Assembly (NCBI RefSeq): GCF_036864975.1
Contig: NZ_CP104311.1
Coordinates: 124,001 to 188,000 of the forward strand
DNA from: Methylococcus capsulatus
Lineage (GTDB): Bacteria; Pseudomonadota; Gammaproteobacteria; Methylococcales; Methylococcaceae
Direction: 5' to 3'
Length of the DNA stretch: 64,000 bases
The translations under genes were made by a program, and so were the position numbers. The notes beneath the pieces were generated by a model. That model worked only from the letters and a program-made list of their open reading frames with translations. It ran no database searches and had not been told where the DNA came from. Numbering within the stretch: the first letter of the stretch is position 1; each line of letters opens with the position of its first letter. Below are positions 44,359 through 52,620 of this stretch, piece by piece.

Positions 44359-46821
44359 ATGAGCAAGCCCAAACTCGTCCTCATCGGCAACGGCATGGCC
44401 GGCGTCCGCACGCTGGAAGAGCTGCTGAAGCTGGCGCCCGGCAAATACGACATCACCGTGTTTGGCGCCGAACCCCATCCCAACTACAACCGCATCCTGC
44501 TCTCGCCGGTCCTGGCCGGCGAAAAGACCCTGGACGACATCGTCCTCAACGACGATGCCTGGTATACCGGACACGGTATCACTCTGCACAAAGGCAAGAA
44601 AGTCGTCGCCATCGACCGGGTCCGCCGCTGCGTCCGCACCGAAGACGGGACCGTAGCGGGCTATGATCGCCTGTTGCTGGCGACCGGCTCGACGCCTTTC
44701 ATCCTACCGGTACCGGGCAGAGACCTGGAAGGCGTGGTCGGCTTCCGCGACATCCGCGACGTCGAGCGGATGCTGGAAGCCTCGGAAAAGCACCGTTACG
44801 CCGTGGTCATCGGCGGCGGGCTGCTGGGACTGGAAGCCGCCAACGGCCTCAAGAAGCGCGGCATGAACGTCACCGTGGTGCACCTGCTCGATACCCTGAT
44901 GGAGCGGCAGCTCGACAAACCGGCAGCGGGCCTGCTGCAACGGGCACTGGAAAACAGCGGCCTCAACTTCAAGCTGGAAGCCCAGACCGAGGCTTTGCTG
45001 GGCGAAGGCCGGGTCCGCGCCGTCCGTTTCAAGGACGGCTCGGAAATCCCCGCCGATCTGGTGGTCATGGCAGTGGGCATCCGCCCCAATATAGAACTGG
45101 CCAAAGCCGCCGGCATCCATTGCGAGCGCGGCATCCTGGTCAGCGACACGATGCAGACCTTCGATCCTCAGGTCTATGCGGTCGGTGAATGCGTGCAGCA
45201 CCGCGGTGAACTGTTCGGCCTGGTCGCGCCGCTGTTCGAACAGGCCAAGGTCTGCGCCAACCATCTGGCCGAATTCGGCATCGCCCGCTATCAAGGATCG
45301 GTCACCTCGACCAAGCTCAAAGTGACCGGCATCGACCTCTTCTCCGCCGGGGAATACCAGGGTGGACCCGGTTGCGAGGAACTGCTGTTCCAGGACCCTT
45401 CGCGCGGCGTCTACAAGAAACTGGTGGTCCGCGACAACAAGGTTACCGGCGCGGTGCTGTACGGCGACACCGTGGATGGTGCTTGGTATTTCCAGATGAT
45501 GCGTGACGGTACCGACATCTCCGCCTTCCGCGAGCACATCCTGTTCGGCCAGGCCCACATGGGCGATTCCGGCCACGGCGCCGAAAGCCATGCCGTCCGG
45601 CTGGCGGAGGACGCCGAGGTCTGCGGCTGCAACGGGGTCTGCAAAAAGACCATCGTCGATGCCATCATCCAGAAGAAACTGTTTACGCTGGATGAAGTGC
45701 GCACCCATACCAAGGCCTCGGCCTCTTGCGGTTCCTGCACCGGTCTGGTCGAACAGATCCTGCAGAGCACCCTGGGCAGCGATTACTCGGTCAGTCCCGC
45801 CAAAAAGCCCCTCTGCAAATGCACAGACCTCACCCACGAGGAGGTGCGGGAAGCCGCGCGCACCCAGGGTCTGAAAACCATCCCGGAACTCATGGGTGCG
45901 CTGGGCTGGCGAACGCCAGACGGCTGCCACACCTGCCGCCCGGCGCTCAATTACTACCTGCTGTGCCAATGGCCGGACGAATACCGGGACGACCCGCAAT
46001 CCCGCTTCATCAACGAACGTGTCCATGCCAACATTCAGAAGGATGGCACCTATTCCGTTGTTCCCCGGATCTGGGGCGGCGTGACCAATCCGCGCGAACT
46101 GCGGGCCATCGCCGATGTGGCCGAGAAATTCCAGGTCCCCTGCGTCAAGATCACTGGCGGCCAGCGCATCGACCTGCTGGGCGTACCCAAGGCACGGCTA
46201 CCGGCCATTTGGGCGGAGTTGGGCAAGCACGGCCTGGTGTCCGGCCATGCCTACGGGAAATCGCTGCGGACGGTGAAGACCTGCGTCGGTAAGGAATGGT
46301 GCCGTTTCGGCACGCAGGATTCGACCACCCTGGGCATCGAGCTGGAGAAGATGACCTGGGGCTCCTGGACGCCGGCCAAGGTCAAGATGGCGGTGTCCGG
46401 CTGTCCCCGCAACTGCGCCGAAGCCACGATCAAGGATTTCGGAGTGGTGGCGGTCGACTCCGGCTGGGAATTACATGTCGGAGGCAACGGCGGCGTGAAA
46501 GTGCGGGCGACCGATTTCCTGTGCAAGGTACAGACGGATGAGGATGTCATGGAATACGCCGCAGCCTACCTGCAACTATACCGGGAAGAAGCCCGCTACC
46601 TGGAACGCACGGCGCACTGGATCGAAAGGGTGGGATTGCCGTACGTACACAGCCGCCTCGTCGACGACGCCGAAGGCCGCAAGGCGCTATGTGCCCGCTT
46701 CCTGGCGTCACAGCGCAAAGCACAGACCGATCCCTGGGCCGAGCGCGCACAAGGTGCGGAAAAACACGAGTTCGAGCCGCTGACACCCCAGGAGCGGAAT
46801 AACCATGCCTGCATCGCCTGA
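44359..46821 (+). CDS. nirB: Assimilatory nitrite reductase, large subunit
   Basis: An 820-residue NirB. The FAD/NAD(P)H part starts KLVLIGNGMAGVRTLEEL and includes VIGGGLLGLEAANGL. BFD-like [2Fe-2S] cysteines follow in CGCNGVCKKTIVDAI and CGSCTGLVEQIL, with a second set at CKCTDLTHEEV and CHTCRPALNYY. The siroheme/4Fe-4S half has CVGKEWCRFGTQDS (CX5C) and SGCPRNCAEATIKD (CX3C). It reduces nitrite to ammonium in the cytoplasm with NirD. SD GGAG lies before ATG 44359. Confidence 0.96.
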   Translation: MSKPKLVLIGNGMAGVRTLEELLKLAPGKYDITVFGAEPHPNYNRILLSPVLAGEKTLDDIVLNDDAWYTGHGITLHKGKKVVAIDRVRRCVRTEDGTVAGYDRLLLATGSTPFILPVPGRDLEGVVGFRDIRDVERMLEASEKHRYAVVIGGGLLGLEAANGLKKRGMNVTVVHLLDTLMERQLDKPAAGLLQRALENSGLNFKLEAQTEALLGEGRVRAVRFKDGSEIPADLVVMAVGIRPNIELAKAAGIHCERGILVSDTMQTFDPQVYAVGECVQHRGELFGLVAPLFEQAKVCANHLAEFGIARYQGSVTSTKLKVTGIDLFSAGEYQGGPGCEELLFQDPSRGVYKKLVVRDNKVTGAVLYGDTVDGAWYFQMMRDGTDISAFREHILFGQAHMGDSGHGAESHAVRLAEDAEVCGCNGVCKKTIVDAIIQKKLFTLDEVRTHTKASASCGSCTGLVEQILQSTLGSDYSVSPAKKPLCKCTDLTHEEVREAARTQGLKTIPELMGALGWRTPDGCHTCRPALNYYLLCQWPDEYRDDPQSRFINERVHANIQKDGTYSVVPRIWGGVTNPRELRAIADVAEKFQVPCVKITGGQRIDLLGVPKARLPAIWAELGKHGLVSGHAYGKSLRTVKTCVGKEWCRFGTQDSTTLGIELEKMTWGSWTPAKVKMAVSGCPRNCAEATIKDFGVVAVDSGWELHVGGNGGVKVRATDFLCKVQTDEDVMEYAAAYLQLYREEARYLERTAHWIERVGLPYVHSRLVDDAEGRKALCARFLASQRKAQTDPWAERAQGAEKHEFEPLTPQERNNHACIA

Positions 46822-46831
46822 GGAAAGTGCT

Positions 46832-47161
46832 ATGAACTCATGGACTCCCATCGCCAGCCTGGAAGACATTCCCCGCCAGGGCGCCCGCATCGTCGCGACG
46901 CCGGAAGGCGCCATTGCCGTTTTCCGCACCCTCGATGACCGGGTCTTTGCCCTGCTCGACCGCTGTCCGCACAAGGGCGGACCGCTGTCGGAAGGCATCG
47001 TCCACGGCGCTCGCGTCACCTGCCCCCTGCACAACTGGGTGATCGAGCTCGATTCCGGCCAGGCGGTCGCACCGGACGAAGGCTGTGTCCGCCGTTTCCC
47101 CGTCCGCATCGAGGACGGCATGGTGGCGATCGTCCTCCCGGATACACTGGTGGGAACCTGA
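46832..47161 (+). CDS. nirD: Nitrite reductase small subunit (Rieske type)
   Basis: A 109-residue NirD with Rieske-like ligands DRCPHKGGPLSEG and CPLHNWVIEL. I chose ATG 46832 because AGGAAAG precedes it and NirD proteins begin this way; an ATG at 46805 would overlap the end of nirB. It completes the NirBD enzyme. The stop is immediately followed by the nitrate reductase start. Confidence 0.92.
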   Translation: MNSWTPIASLEDIPRQGARIVATPEGAIAVFRTLDDRVFALLDRCPHKGGPLSEGIVHGARVTCPLHNWVIELDSGQAVAPDEGCVRRFPVRIEDGMVAIVLPDTLVGT

Positions 47162-47162
47162 C

Positions 47163-49811
47163 ATGAACCCTCAGTTCCGGCGGACCGTCCAAACCACCTG
47201 TCCTTACTGCGGCGTAGGCTGCGGCGTACTGGCCACGGTCACCGCTGCGGGCGTGGAAATCCAGGGCGACCCGGATCATCCGGCCAATTTCGGCCGCCTG
47301 TGCTCCAAAGGCTCGGCGCTGGGGGAGACATTGTCGCTCGACACCCGCCTGCTCCATCCCGAAATCGGCGGCATCCGTACCGGCTGGGACCAGGCGCTGG
47401 ACACGGTCGCCGACCGGTTCCGCGAAACCCTCGATCGGCACGGCCCCGATTCGATCGCCTTCTACGTTTCCGGGCAATTGCTGACCGAGGACTATTACGT
47501 CGCCAACAAACTGATGAAAGGCTTCATCGGTTCGGCTAACATCGACACCAACTCCCGGCTGTGCATGTCTTCCACCGTCGCGGGCCACAAGCGCGCCTTC
47601 GGCGAGGATCTGGTGCCGGGCTGCTATGAGGACCTGGAACTGGCCGATCTGGTGGTGCTGGTCGGCTCGAACACGGCATGGTGCCACCCCGTGCTGTTCC
47701 AGCGCATCCTGGCGGCGCGGCGCGCCGAGCCGAAACGCCGCATCGTCTGCATCGACCCGCGCCGGACGGCGACCGCGGAAGCGGCCGACCTCCACCTCCC
47801 CATCCGGCCGGGCAGCGACGTGCTGCTGTTCAACGGGCTGCTGCACCATCTGCGGCACAACGACTGCCTCGACTTCGAATTCATCGAACGGCATACCGAA
47901 GGCTATGCCGCAGCCTTGGGCACGGCGAAGGAAACCGCGCCCACCCTTCCGGCCGTCGCCGCCGGCTGCGGGCTTGCGGAAAGCGACGTGGCACGGTTCT
48001 TCCGGATGTTCGCCGCGACCGAACGGACGGTGACGCTGTGGTCGCAGGGCGTCAATCAGTCGACCCAAGGCACCGACAAGGTCAATGCCATCCTCAATGT
48101 GCATCTCGCCACCGGCCGTATCGCCAAGCCCGGAGCGGGCCCGTTGTCGCTGACCGGCCAGCCCAACGCCATGGGCGGCCGCGAGGTCGGCGGACTGGCC
48201 AATCAGCTCGCCGCCCACCTCGACCTCGACGATCCCCGCCACCGCCGGCAAGTGCAGGAATTCTGGCGCTCTCCCCGTATCGCCGACCGGCCCGGCTATC
48301 TTGCCGTCGATCTGTTCAGGGCCATCGGCGAAGGCAAGATACGCGCGGTCTGGATCATGGCCACCAACCCGGCGGTGAGCCTTCCAGACGCCCATGCCGT
48401 GCGCCGCGCCTTGAGCGCCTGTCCCTTCGTCGTGGTGTCCGACTGCGAACGCGACACCGATCTGGCCCGCTTCGCCCATGTTCAGCTTCCAGCGCTGGCC
48501 TGGGGCGAGAAAGACGGCACGGTCACCAATTCGGAACGGCGCATCTCACGCCAGCGCGCCTTTCTCGATGGCCCCGGCGAAGCCCGGCCGGACTGGTGGA
48601 TCATCGCCGAGGTGGCCAAACGCATGGGTTTTGGCGCCGCCTTCGACTACCGGAGCGCTGCCGACATATTCGCCGAACACGCCAGGCTCTCTGCAATCGC
48701 CGGCGCCGGACAACGCCGTTTCGACCTGTCCGGGCTGCAAACCGCTTACGACGACCTGGCGCCGACCCAGTGGCCGGTCGATGCCGGACATCCTCAAGGC
48801 ACGCCCCGACTCACTTTCGACAGCAGGCGTGGCAGGCTGAAATTCGTCGCCGTCCGGCCACAACCCCCGGCCCATGCACCCGATGCCGACTATCCGCTGG
48901 TCCTCAACACCGGCCGCATTCGCGACCAATGGCACACCATGACCCGGACCGGCAAGACCCCGCGCCTCACCGGACACATGCCCGAGCCTTTCGCCGAGTG
49001 CCACCCCGCCGACGGCGAGCGCCTGGAACTCACCGACGGCGCCCTAGCTCGGCTGGAAAGCCGCTACGGCAGTGCCCTGGCGCGGGTCCGGTTCAGTGCC
49101 GGCCAGCAGCCGGGCACGGTGTTCATCCCCATGCACTGGAGCGAGAGCAATAGCCGGCACAGCTTGGCCAACGCCCTGGTGAACCCGGCGGTCGACCCCA
49201 TTTCCGGCGAACCCGAGTTCAAGCACACCCCGGTGCAGCTCATGCCTTACCGGCCCCGATGGTACGGATTCGCCATCGCCCGGCGGCGGATCGAATTCCC
49301 CGAGGCCGCCTATCGAGTGGTGATTCCCGCCCGCAACTGCTGGCGCCACGAACTGGCCGGCGAAGCCCTCCCGGAAGACTGGCGGCGCTGGACGCGGGAA
49401 CGGCTCGGCCTGGAAAGCGATGACTGGGACGACTGGCTGGAATTCGCCGACCCGCGCGCCGGCCGCTACCGCTGCGCATGGATCGTGCAGGGCCGGATCG
49501 AGTTCGCCCTGTTCGTGAGCCCCAGCCATGAATTGCCGCCCCGCGACTGGCTGGCCGGGCTGTTCGACCAGGAAGCCCTGGCCGAGACAGCGCGTGCCAG
49601 CCTGCTGGCGGGACGGCCGCTTTCGGCCGAAGACGATCGGGGCAGGATCGTTTGTGCTTGCTTCGGAGTCGGCGACAAGACGCTTTGCCGGGTCATCGCT
49701 TCGGAAGGACTGAGGACACCGGAGCAAGTCGGAGCGGCACTCAAAGCCGGCACCCAATGCGGTTCCTGTCTGCCGGAAATCCGCTCCCTCCTTGCCGAAG
49801 CGCAGCGCTGA
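47163..49811 (+). CDS. nasA: Assimilatory nitrate reductase, catalytic subunit
   Basis: An 882-residue molybdopterin oxidoreductase. The N-terminal 4Fe-4S motif is TCPYCGVGCGV with the later cysteine in GRLCSKGSALG. Molybdopterin regions include SRLCMSSTVAGHKRAFGED, the coordinating-residue region, and GQPNAMGGREVGGLAN. The C-terminus adds a BFD-like 2Fe-2S domain (IVCACFGVGDKTLCRVI, GTQCGSCLPEIR), as in Klebsiella NasA. It reduces nitrate to nitrite in the cytoplasm. No nasB-type electron-transfer gene is present in the cluster. Confidence 0.95.
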   Translation: MNPQFRRTVQTTCPYCGVGCGVLATVTAAGVEIQGDPDHPANFGRLCSKGSALGETLSLDTRLLHPEIGGIRTGWDQALDTVADRFRETLDRHGPDSIAFYVSGQLLTEDYYVANKLMKGFIGSANIDTNSRLCMSSTVAGHKRAFGEDLVPGCYEDLELADLVVLVGSNTAWCHPVLFQRILAARRAEPKRRIVCIDPRRTATAEAADLHLPIRPGSDVLLFNGLLHHLRHNDCLDFEFIERHTEGYAAALGTAKETAPTLPAVAAGCGLAESDVARFFRMFAATERTVTLWSQGVNQSTQGTDKVNAILNVHLATGRIAKPGAGPLSLTGQPNAMGGREVGGLANQLAAHLDLDDPRHRRQVQEFWRSPRIADRPGYLAVDLFRAIGEGKIRAVWIMATNPAVSLPDAHAVRRALSACPFVVVSDCERDTDLARFAHVQLPALAWGEKDGTVTNSERRISRQRAFLDGPGEARPDWWIIAEVAKRMGFGAAFDYRSAADIFAEHARLSAIAGAGQRRFDLSGLQTAYDDLAPTQWPVDAGHPQGTPRLTFDSRRGRLKFVAVRPQPPAHAPDADYPLVLNTGRIRDQWHTMTRTGKTPRLTGHMPEPFAECHPADGERLELTDGALARLESRYGSALARVRFSAGQQPGTVFIPMHWSESNSRHSLANALVNPAVDPISGEPEFKHTPVQLMPYRPRWYGFAIARRRIEFPEAAYRVVIPARNCWRHELAGEALPEDWRRWTRERLGLESDDWDDWLEFADPRAGRYRCAWIVQGRIEFALFVSPSHELPPRDWLAGLFDQEALAETARASLLAGRPLSAEDDRGRIVCACFGVGDKTLCRVIASEGLRTPEQVGAALKAGTQCGSCLPEIRSLLAEAQR

Positions 49812-49850
49812 CGGGCAGGATATCCGGGGACACCGCTTCGATCGAATCGT

Positions 49851-51155
49851 ATGGACAACGCTCAGGAAACCGCCTTCGGCAACGACATCGAGAAACCCCG
49901 GCTGACACTGGGTTTCATTCCACTCACAGACTGCGCCCCGTTCGTCATCGCCCTGGAAAAAGGTTACTTTCGACGACACGGCCTGGACGTCGTACTGTCA
50001 CGCCAGCCATCCTGGGCGGCCATCCGCGACAAGGTCGCGACCGGCCTGCTGGACGGTGCCCACATGCTCGCACCGATGCCGATCGCCACCACCCTTGGCC
50101 TGGGTGGGGTACGGAAGGCCACCATCGCGCCGATGTCGCTGGATCTCAACGGGAACGCCGTGACGGTATCCAACGCGCTGTACCAGCGCCTCACCGCCGT
50201 AGGAGGCGCCGAGCCTGCCCAGCGGCCGGTTTCGGCCCGCTGCCTTCGGCGTTTGCTGGAACTGGACTCCGGCGGCGAGGCCGTGCGGTTCGCCACGGTA
50301 TTCCCCTTCTCCTCGCACAACTACCTGCTGCGCTATTGGCTGGCATGTGCCGGCGTGGACCCCGACCGCCACATCGGCATGACAGTCATTCCGCCGCCGC
50401 AGATGCCACGCTGCCTGGCGGCGGGGGAGATTTCCGGCTACTGCGCGGGTGAACCCTGGAATGCCTATGCCGTGGCCCAGAGGATCGGCCGGGTGCTGAT
50501 CACCGGCCATGAAATCTGGAACAACAGTCCCGAAAAAGTGTTGGGCGTCAACCAGGATTGGGCCGAACGCCATCCCAATACCCTGCGGGCCCTCCTCATG
50601 GCGCTCCTCGAAGCGGCGCAATGGCTCGATCGGCCCGAAAACCGGACGGAAGCCGCTGCCCTCCTTGCGAATCCCGACTATGTCGGCGTTCCGGCGGAGA
50701 TCCTCCAGATGTCGATGACGGGTTCGTTTCAATACGCGACGGGCGAAAAGACCGTCTCCCTGCCCGACTTCAACGTGTTTCACCGCTACGCCGCGACCTT
50801 CCCCTGGCGCTCCCACGCGGTGTGGTTCCTGACCCAGATGTTGCGCTGGGGGCAGATCGCCGAACCCCTCGACCTGCACGCGGTTGCGGCGCAAGTGTAT
50901 CGCCCCGACCTCTATCGGGAGGCCGCGACGGCCCTGGGCCTGCCCTGCCCGTCCGGCGATTACAAGCGCGAGGGCATCCATACCGAGCATTGGACCCTGG
51001 ACGCCGGCACCTCATCCCTGGTCATGGGGCCGGACCTGTTCTGCGATGGAACCGCCTTCGACCCGGCGGACCCCATCGCTTATCTCGCCGGCTTCGGGCT
51101 TCACCGCATGGGGTTGAAGGCCGACTATCTCGCACAAGGGGTGAATTCGCAGTGA
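49851..51155 (+). CDS. nasS: Nitrate sensor NasS (NrtA-like binding protein)
   Basis: A 434-residue protein without a signal peptide, so cytoplasmic despite its NrtA/CmpA-type solute-binding fold: LTLGFIPLTDCAPFVIALEK, YFRRHGLDVVLSRQPSWA, DGAHMLAPMPIATTLGLGG, GYCAGEPWNAYAVAQRIG. NasS binds nitrate and, when empty, holds NasT inactive. Start/stop overlap with nasT (GTGA) supports equimolar synthesis. Confidence 0.92.
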   Translation: MDNAQETAFGNDIEKPRLTLGFIPLTDCAPFVIALEKGYFRRHGLDVVLSRQPSWAAIRDKVATGLLDGAHMLAPMPIATTLGLGGVRKATIAPMSLDLNGNAVTVSNALYQRLTAVGGAEPAQRPVSARCLRRLLELDSGGEAVRFATVFPFSSHNYLLRYWLACAGVDPDRHIGMTVIPPPQMPRCLAAGEISGYCAGEPWNAYAVAQRIGRVLITGHEIWNNSPEKVLGVNQDWAERHPNTLRALLMALLEAAQWLDRPENRTEAAALLANPDYVGVPAEILQMSMTGSFQYATGEKTVSLPDFNVFHRYAATFPWRSHAVWFLTQMLRWGQIAEPLDLHAVAAQVYRPDLYREAATALGLPCPSGDYKREGIHTEHWTLDAGTSSLVMGPDLFCDGTAFDPADPIAYLAGFGLHRMGLKADYLAQGVNSQ

Positions 51156-51727
51156 GCCTGCGCATCATGCTGGTCGACGAGGACGACGAACGCAGCGCCG
51201 TCCTGCAGGAGGCACTGGCCGAAGCCGGCTACCGCGTCGTGGCCCGCTTGCGAAACGAGGAAAACCTGGCGCTCGCGGTCGGCGAATACAAACCGGACAT
51301 GGTGATCATCGACATGGAAGCCCCCGGCCGCGATACACTGGAACAAATGCGCGAAGTCAGCCGGGACAACCCCAAACCCATCGTGCTGTTTTCCAACAAC
51401 CGCGACAGCGAATTCATCCGCCAGGCGGTGCGGGCGGGCGTCAGCGCCTACGTCGTCGATGGACTGAGCCGGGAACGGATACTACCCATCGTCGAGGTCG
51501 CCATGGCTCGCTTCAGCGAATTCCAGGTGCTGCGGCGCGAACTCGAAGACACCCGCGCCCAGCTCGCCGACCGCAAGCTGGTGGAGAAAGCCAAGGGCCT
51601 GCTCATGAAGCACCGCGGCCTCAGTGAAGACGAGGCCTACCAGTCGTTACGCAAGACCGCGATGGCGCGGAACCAGCGTATCGTCGATGTCGCCCGCACT
51701 CTGCTGGCGCTAGAAGATTTTCTCTGA
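51152..51727 (+). CDS. nasT: ANTAR antiterminator NasT
   Basis: A 191-residue two-domain regulator starting at GTG 51152. A receiver-like domain (IMLVDEDDERSAVLQEA, then DMVIIDMEAPGRDTLEQM) is joined by a coiled helix to the ANTAR RNA-binding domain (about 130-190): ADRKLVEKAKGLLMKHRGLS, EDEAYQSLRKTAM, RIVDVARTLL. Family members bind paired hexaloop hairpins and prevent terminator formation. The two matching RNAs in this window lie at 41128 and 52498. It overlaps nasS. Confidence 0.93.
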   Translation: MSLRIMLVDEDDERSAVLQEALAEAGYRVVARLRNEENLALAVGEYKPDMVIIDMEAPGRDTLEQMREVSRDNPKPIVLFSNNRDSEFIRQAVRAGVSAYVVDGLSRERILPIVEVAMARFSEFQVLRRELEDTRAQLADRKLVEKAKGLLMKHRGLSEDEAYQSLRKTAMARNQRIVDVARTLLALEDFL

Positions 51728-51811
51728 TGCGTAGGACCGCTCGCGTACCCGACAGTCGGTGCCGGAACCGCCCCATGGTAAACTGCGGCTCCCAGACTCC
51801 CCGGGGCGACC

Positions 51812-52246
51812 ATGAGCGTAGCGTTACGACTGTACGAACAACTGACCGAGGCGGGCGAGGACAAGACGCGCGCCAAACTGATCGCGGAAGCCTTCGAGCA
51901 TCTGGAGGACCGCTATCCCCAGTTGAAGGACGTGGCGACCGCCGGCCAGGTGCGCGAGACCGAATTGCGGCTGCAGAAGGAGATCAAGGAAGTCGAAGGG
52001 AAACTGCAGAAGGAGATCAAGGAAGTCGAAGCGAGACTGCAGAAGGAGATCAAGGAAGTCGAAGCGAGACTGCAGAAGGAGATCAAGGAAGTCGAATTGA
52101 AGCTCCAGAAAGAGATCAAGGAGGTGGAAGTGCGTCTGACCCAGGCCATCCATCGCCAGACCCTCTGGGTGGTCGGTTCCGTCGGTGCGGTCGTGGGAAT
52201 GATCCGGCTGCTGGAATGGTTCCTCGCCCACATGCCAAATCCCTAG
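51812..52246 (+). CDS. Coiled-coil membrane protein (DUF1640-like)
   Basis: A 144-residue protein. Residues 1-50 (SVALRLYEQLTEAGEDKTRA, then AEAFEHLEDRYP) match the head of CCDC90/DUF1640 proteins. A coiled coil is built from five near-identical 11-residue units (LQKEIKEVExx), and a single C-terminal membrane helix follows (WVVGSVGAVVGMIRLL). A short spacer separates it from nasT. The partner and function are unknown; whether it belongs to the nitrate regulon is open. Confidence 0.75.
   Translation: MSVALRLYEQLTEAGEDKTRAKLIAEAFEHLEDRYPQLKDVATAGQVRETELRLQKEIKEVEGKLQKEIKEVEARLQKEIKEVEARLQKEIKEVELKLQKEIKEVEVRLTQAIHRQTLWVVGSVGAVVGMIRLLEWFLAHMPNP
51971..52135 (+). repeat. 33-bp tandem repeat, 5 units, inside the coiled-coil gene
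   Basis: Five in-frame units starting CTGCAGAAGGAGATCAAGGA; the middle two are identical and the outer ones diverge slightly. Each encodes one 11-residue (hendecad) turn, so changes in unit number would lengthen or shorten the coiled coil without a frameshift. Confidence 0.85.
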
Positions 52247-52453
52247 CGCAGATAGCTCCTCCTCTCGGAGTTTCTACCCCCTTTCCCCCGGCACCAAGCC
52301 TGCACAAGCAAAAGACCGTTCACTTCCTGGGAACGGTGATCGCCACAAATGGCGGCGCGACGCCCCGATATCGTGCTCCAGTCGCGCGCGGCGATTCTGC
52401 CCTGCCACTCTAACCCCATTAAAAAACATATAGTTATATCTATTCGACTCCAT
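52247..52453. other. Intergenic stretch upstream of the porin promoter
   Basis: 207 bp between the coiled-coil gene and the sigma-54-like box. It becomes AT-rich at 52420-52445 (TTAAAAAACATATAGTTATA). Activator sites for a sigma-54 promoter would be expected here; no convincing dyad was identified. Confidence 0.35.
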
Positions 52454-52469
52454 TGGCATCGATAGTGCT
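52454..52469 (+). promoter_or_regulatory. Sigma-54-like promoter of the porin gene
   Basis: TGGCATCGATAGTGCT with GG-N10-GC spacing, close to TGGCAC-N5-TTGC. It lies 29 bp before the first ANTAR hairpin, as in the transporter leader. Confidence 0.65.
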
Positions 52470-52497
52470 TTGGTAATGACTGGATAAAGCGGTATCC

Positions 52498-52538
52498 CGC
52501 GCCAACGGCGGCGCGGACCTTTGAGACAAAGGCGTCTT
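52498..52538 (+). promoter_or_regulatory. ANTAR-target double-hexaloop leader, porin gene
   Basis: P1 is CGCGCC-AACGGC-GGCGCG (52498-52515) and P2 is GAGAC-AAAGGC-GTCTT (52523-52538). Both loops are identical in sequence to those of the transporter leader (A1, G4). P2 overlaps the 5' arm of the terminator that follows. This makes the porin a second predicted NasT-controlled transcript. Confidence 0.8.
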
Positions 52539-52581
52539 GCGGTTTTCGGAATGTTCCGGAAATCGCAGACGCCTTTTTTTG
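52528..52581 (+). terminator. Regulated leader terminator before the porin gene
   Basis: AAAGGCGTCTTGCGGTTTTC plus GGA pairs with TCC plus GGAAATCGCAGACGCCTTT, ending in a T-run at 52574-52580. Its 5' arm includes the P2 loop and 3' arm, so P2 and terminator are mutually exclusive. Confidence 0.88.
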
Positions 52582-52620
52582 TGCGCCAACGTCACGCATC
52601 CAATCCGAGGGGACACGAAA

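Noticed and set aside
51971-52135. CRISPR-like or regulatory direct repeats
   Set aside because: The repeats are in frame inside a coiled-coil gene and explained by its 11-residue periodicity.
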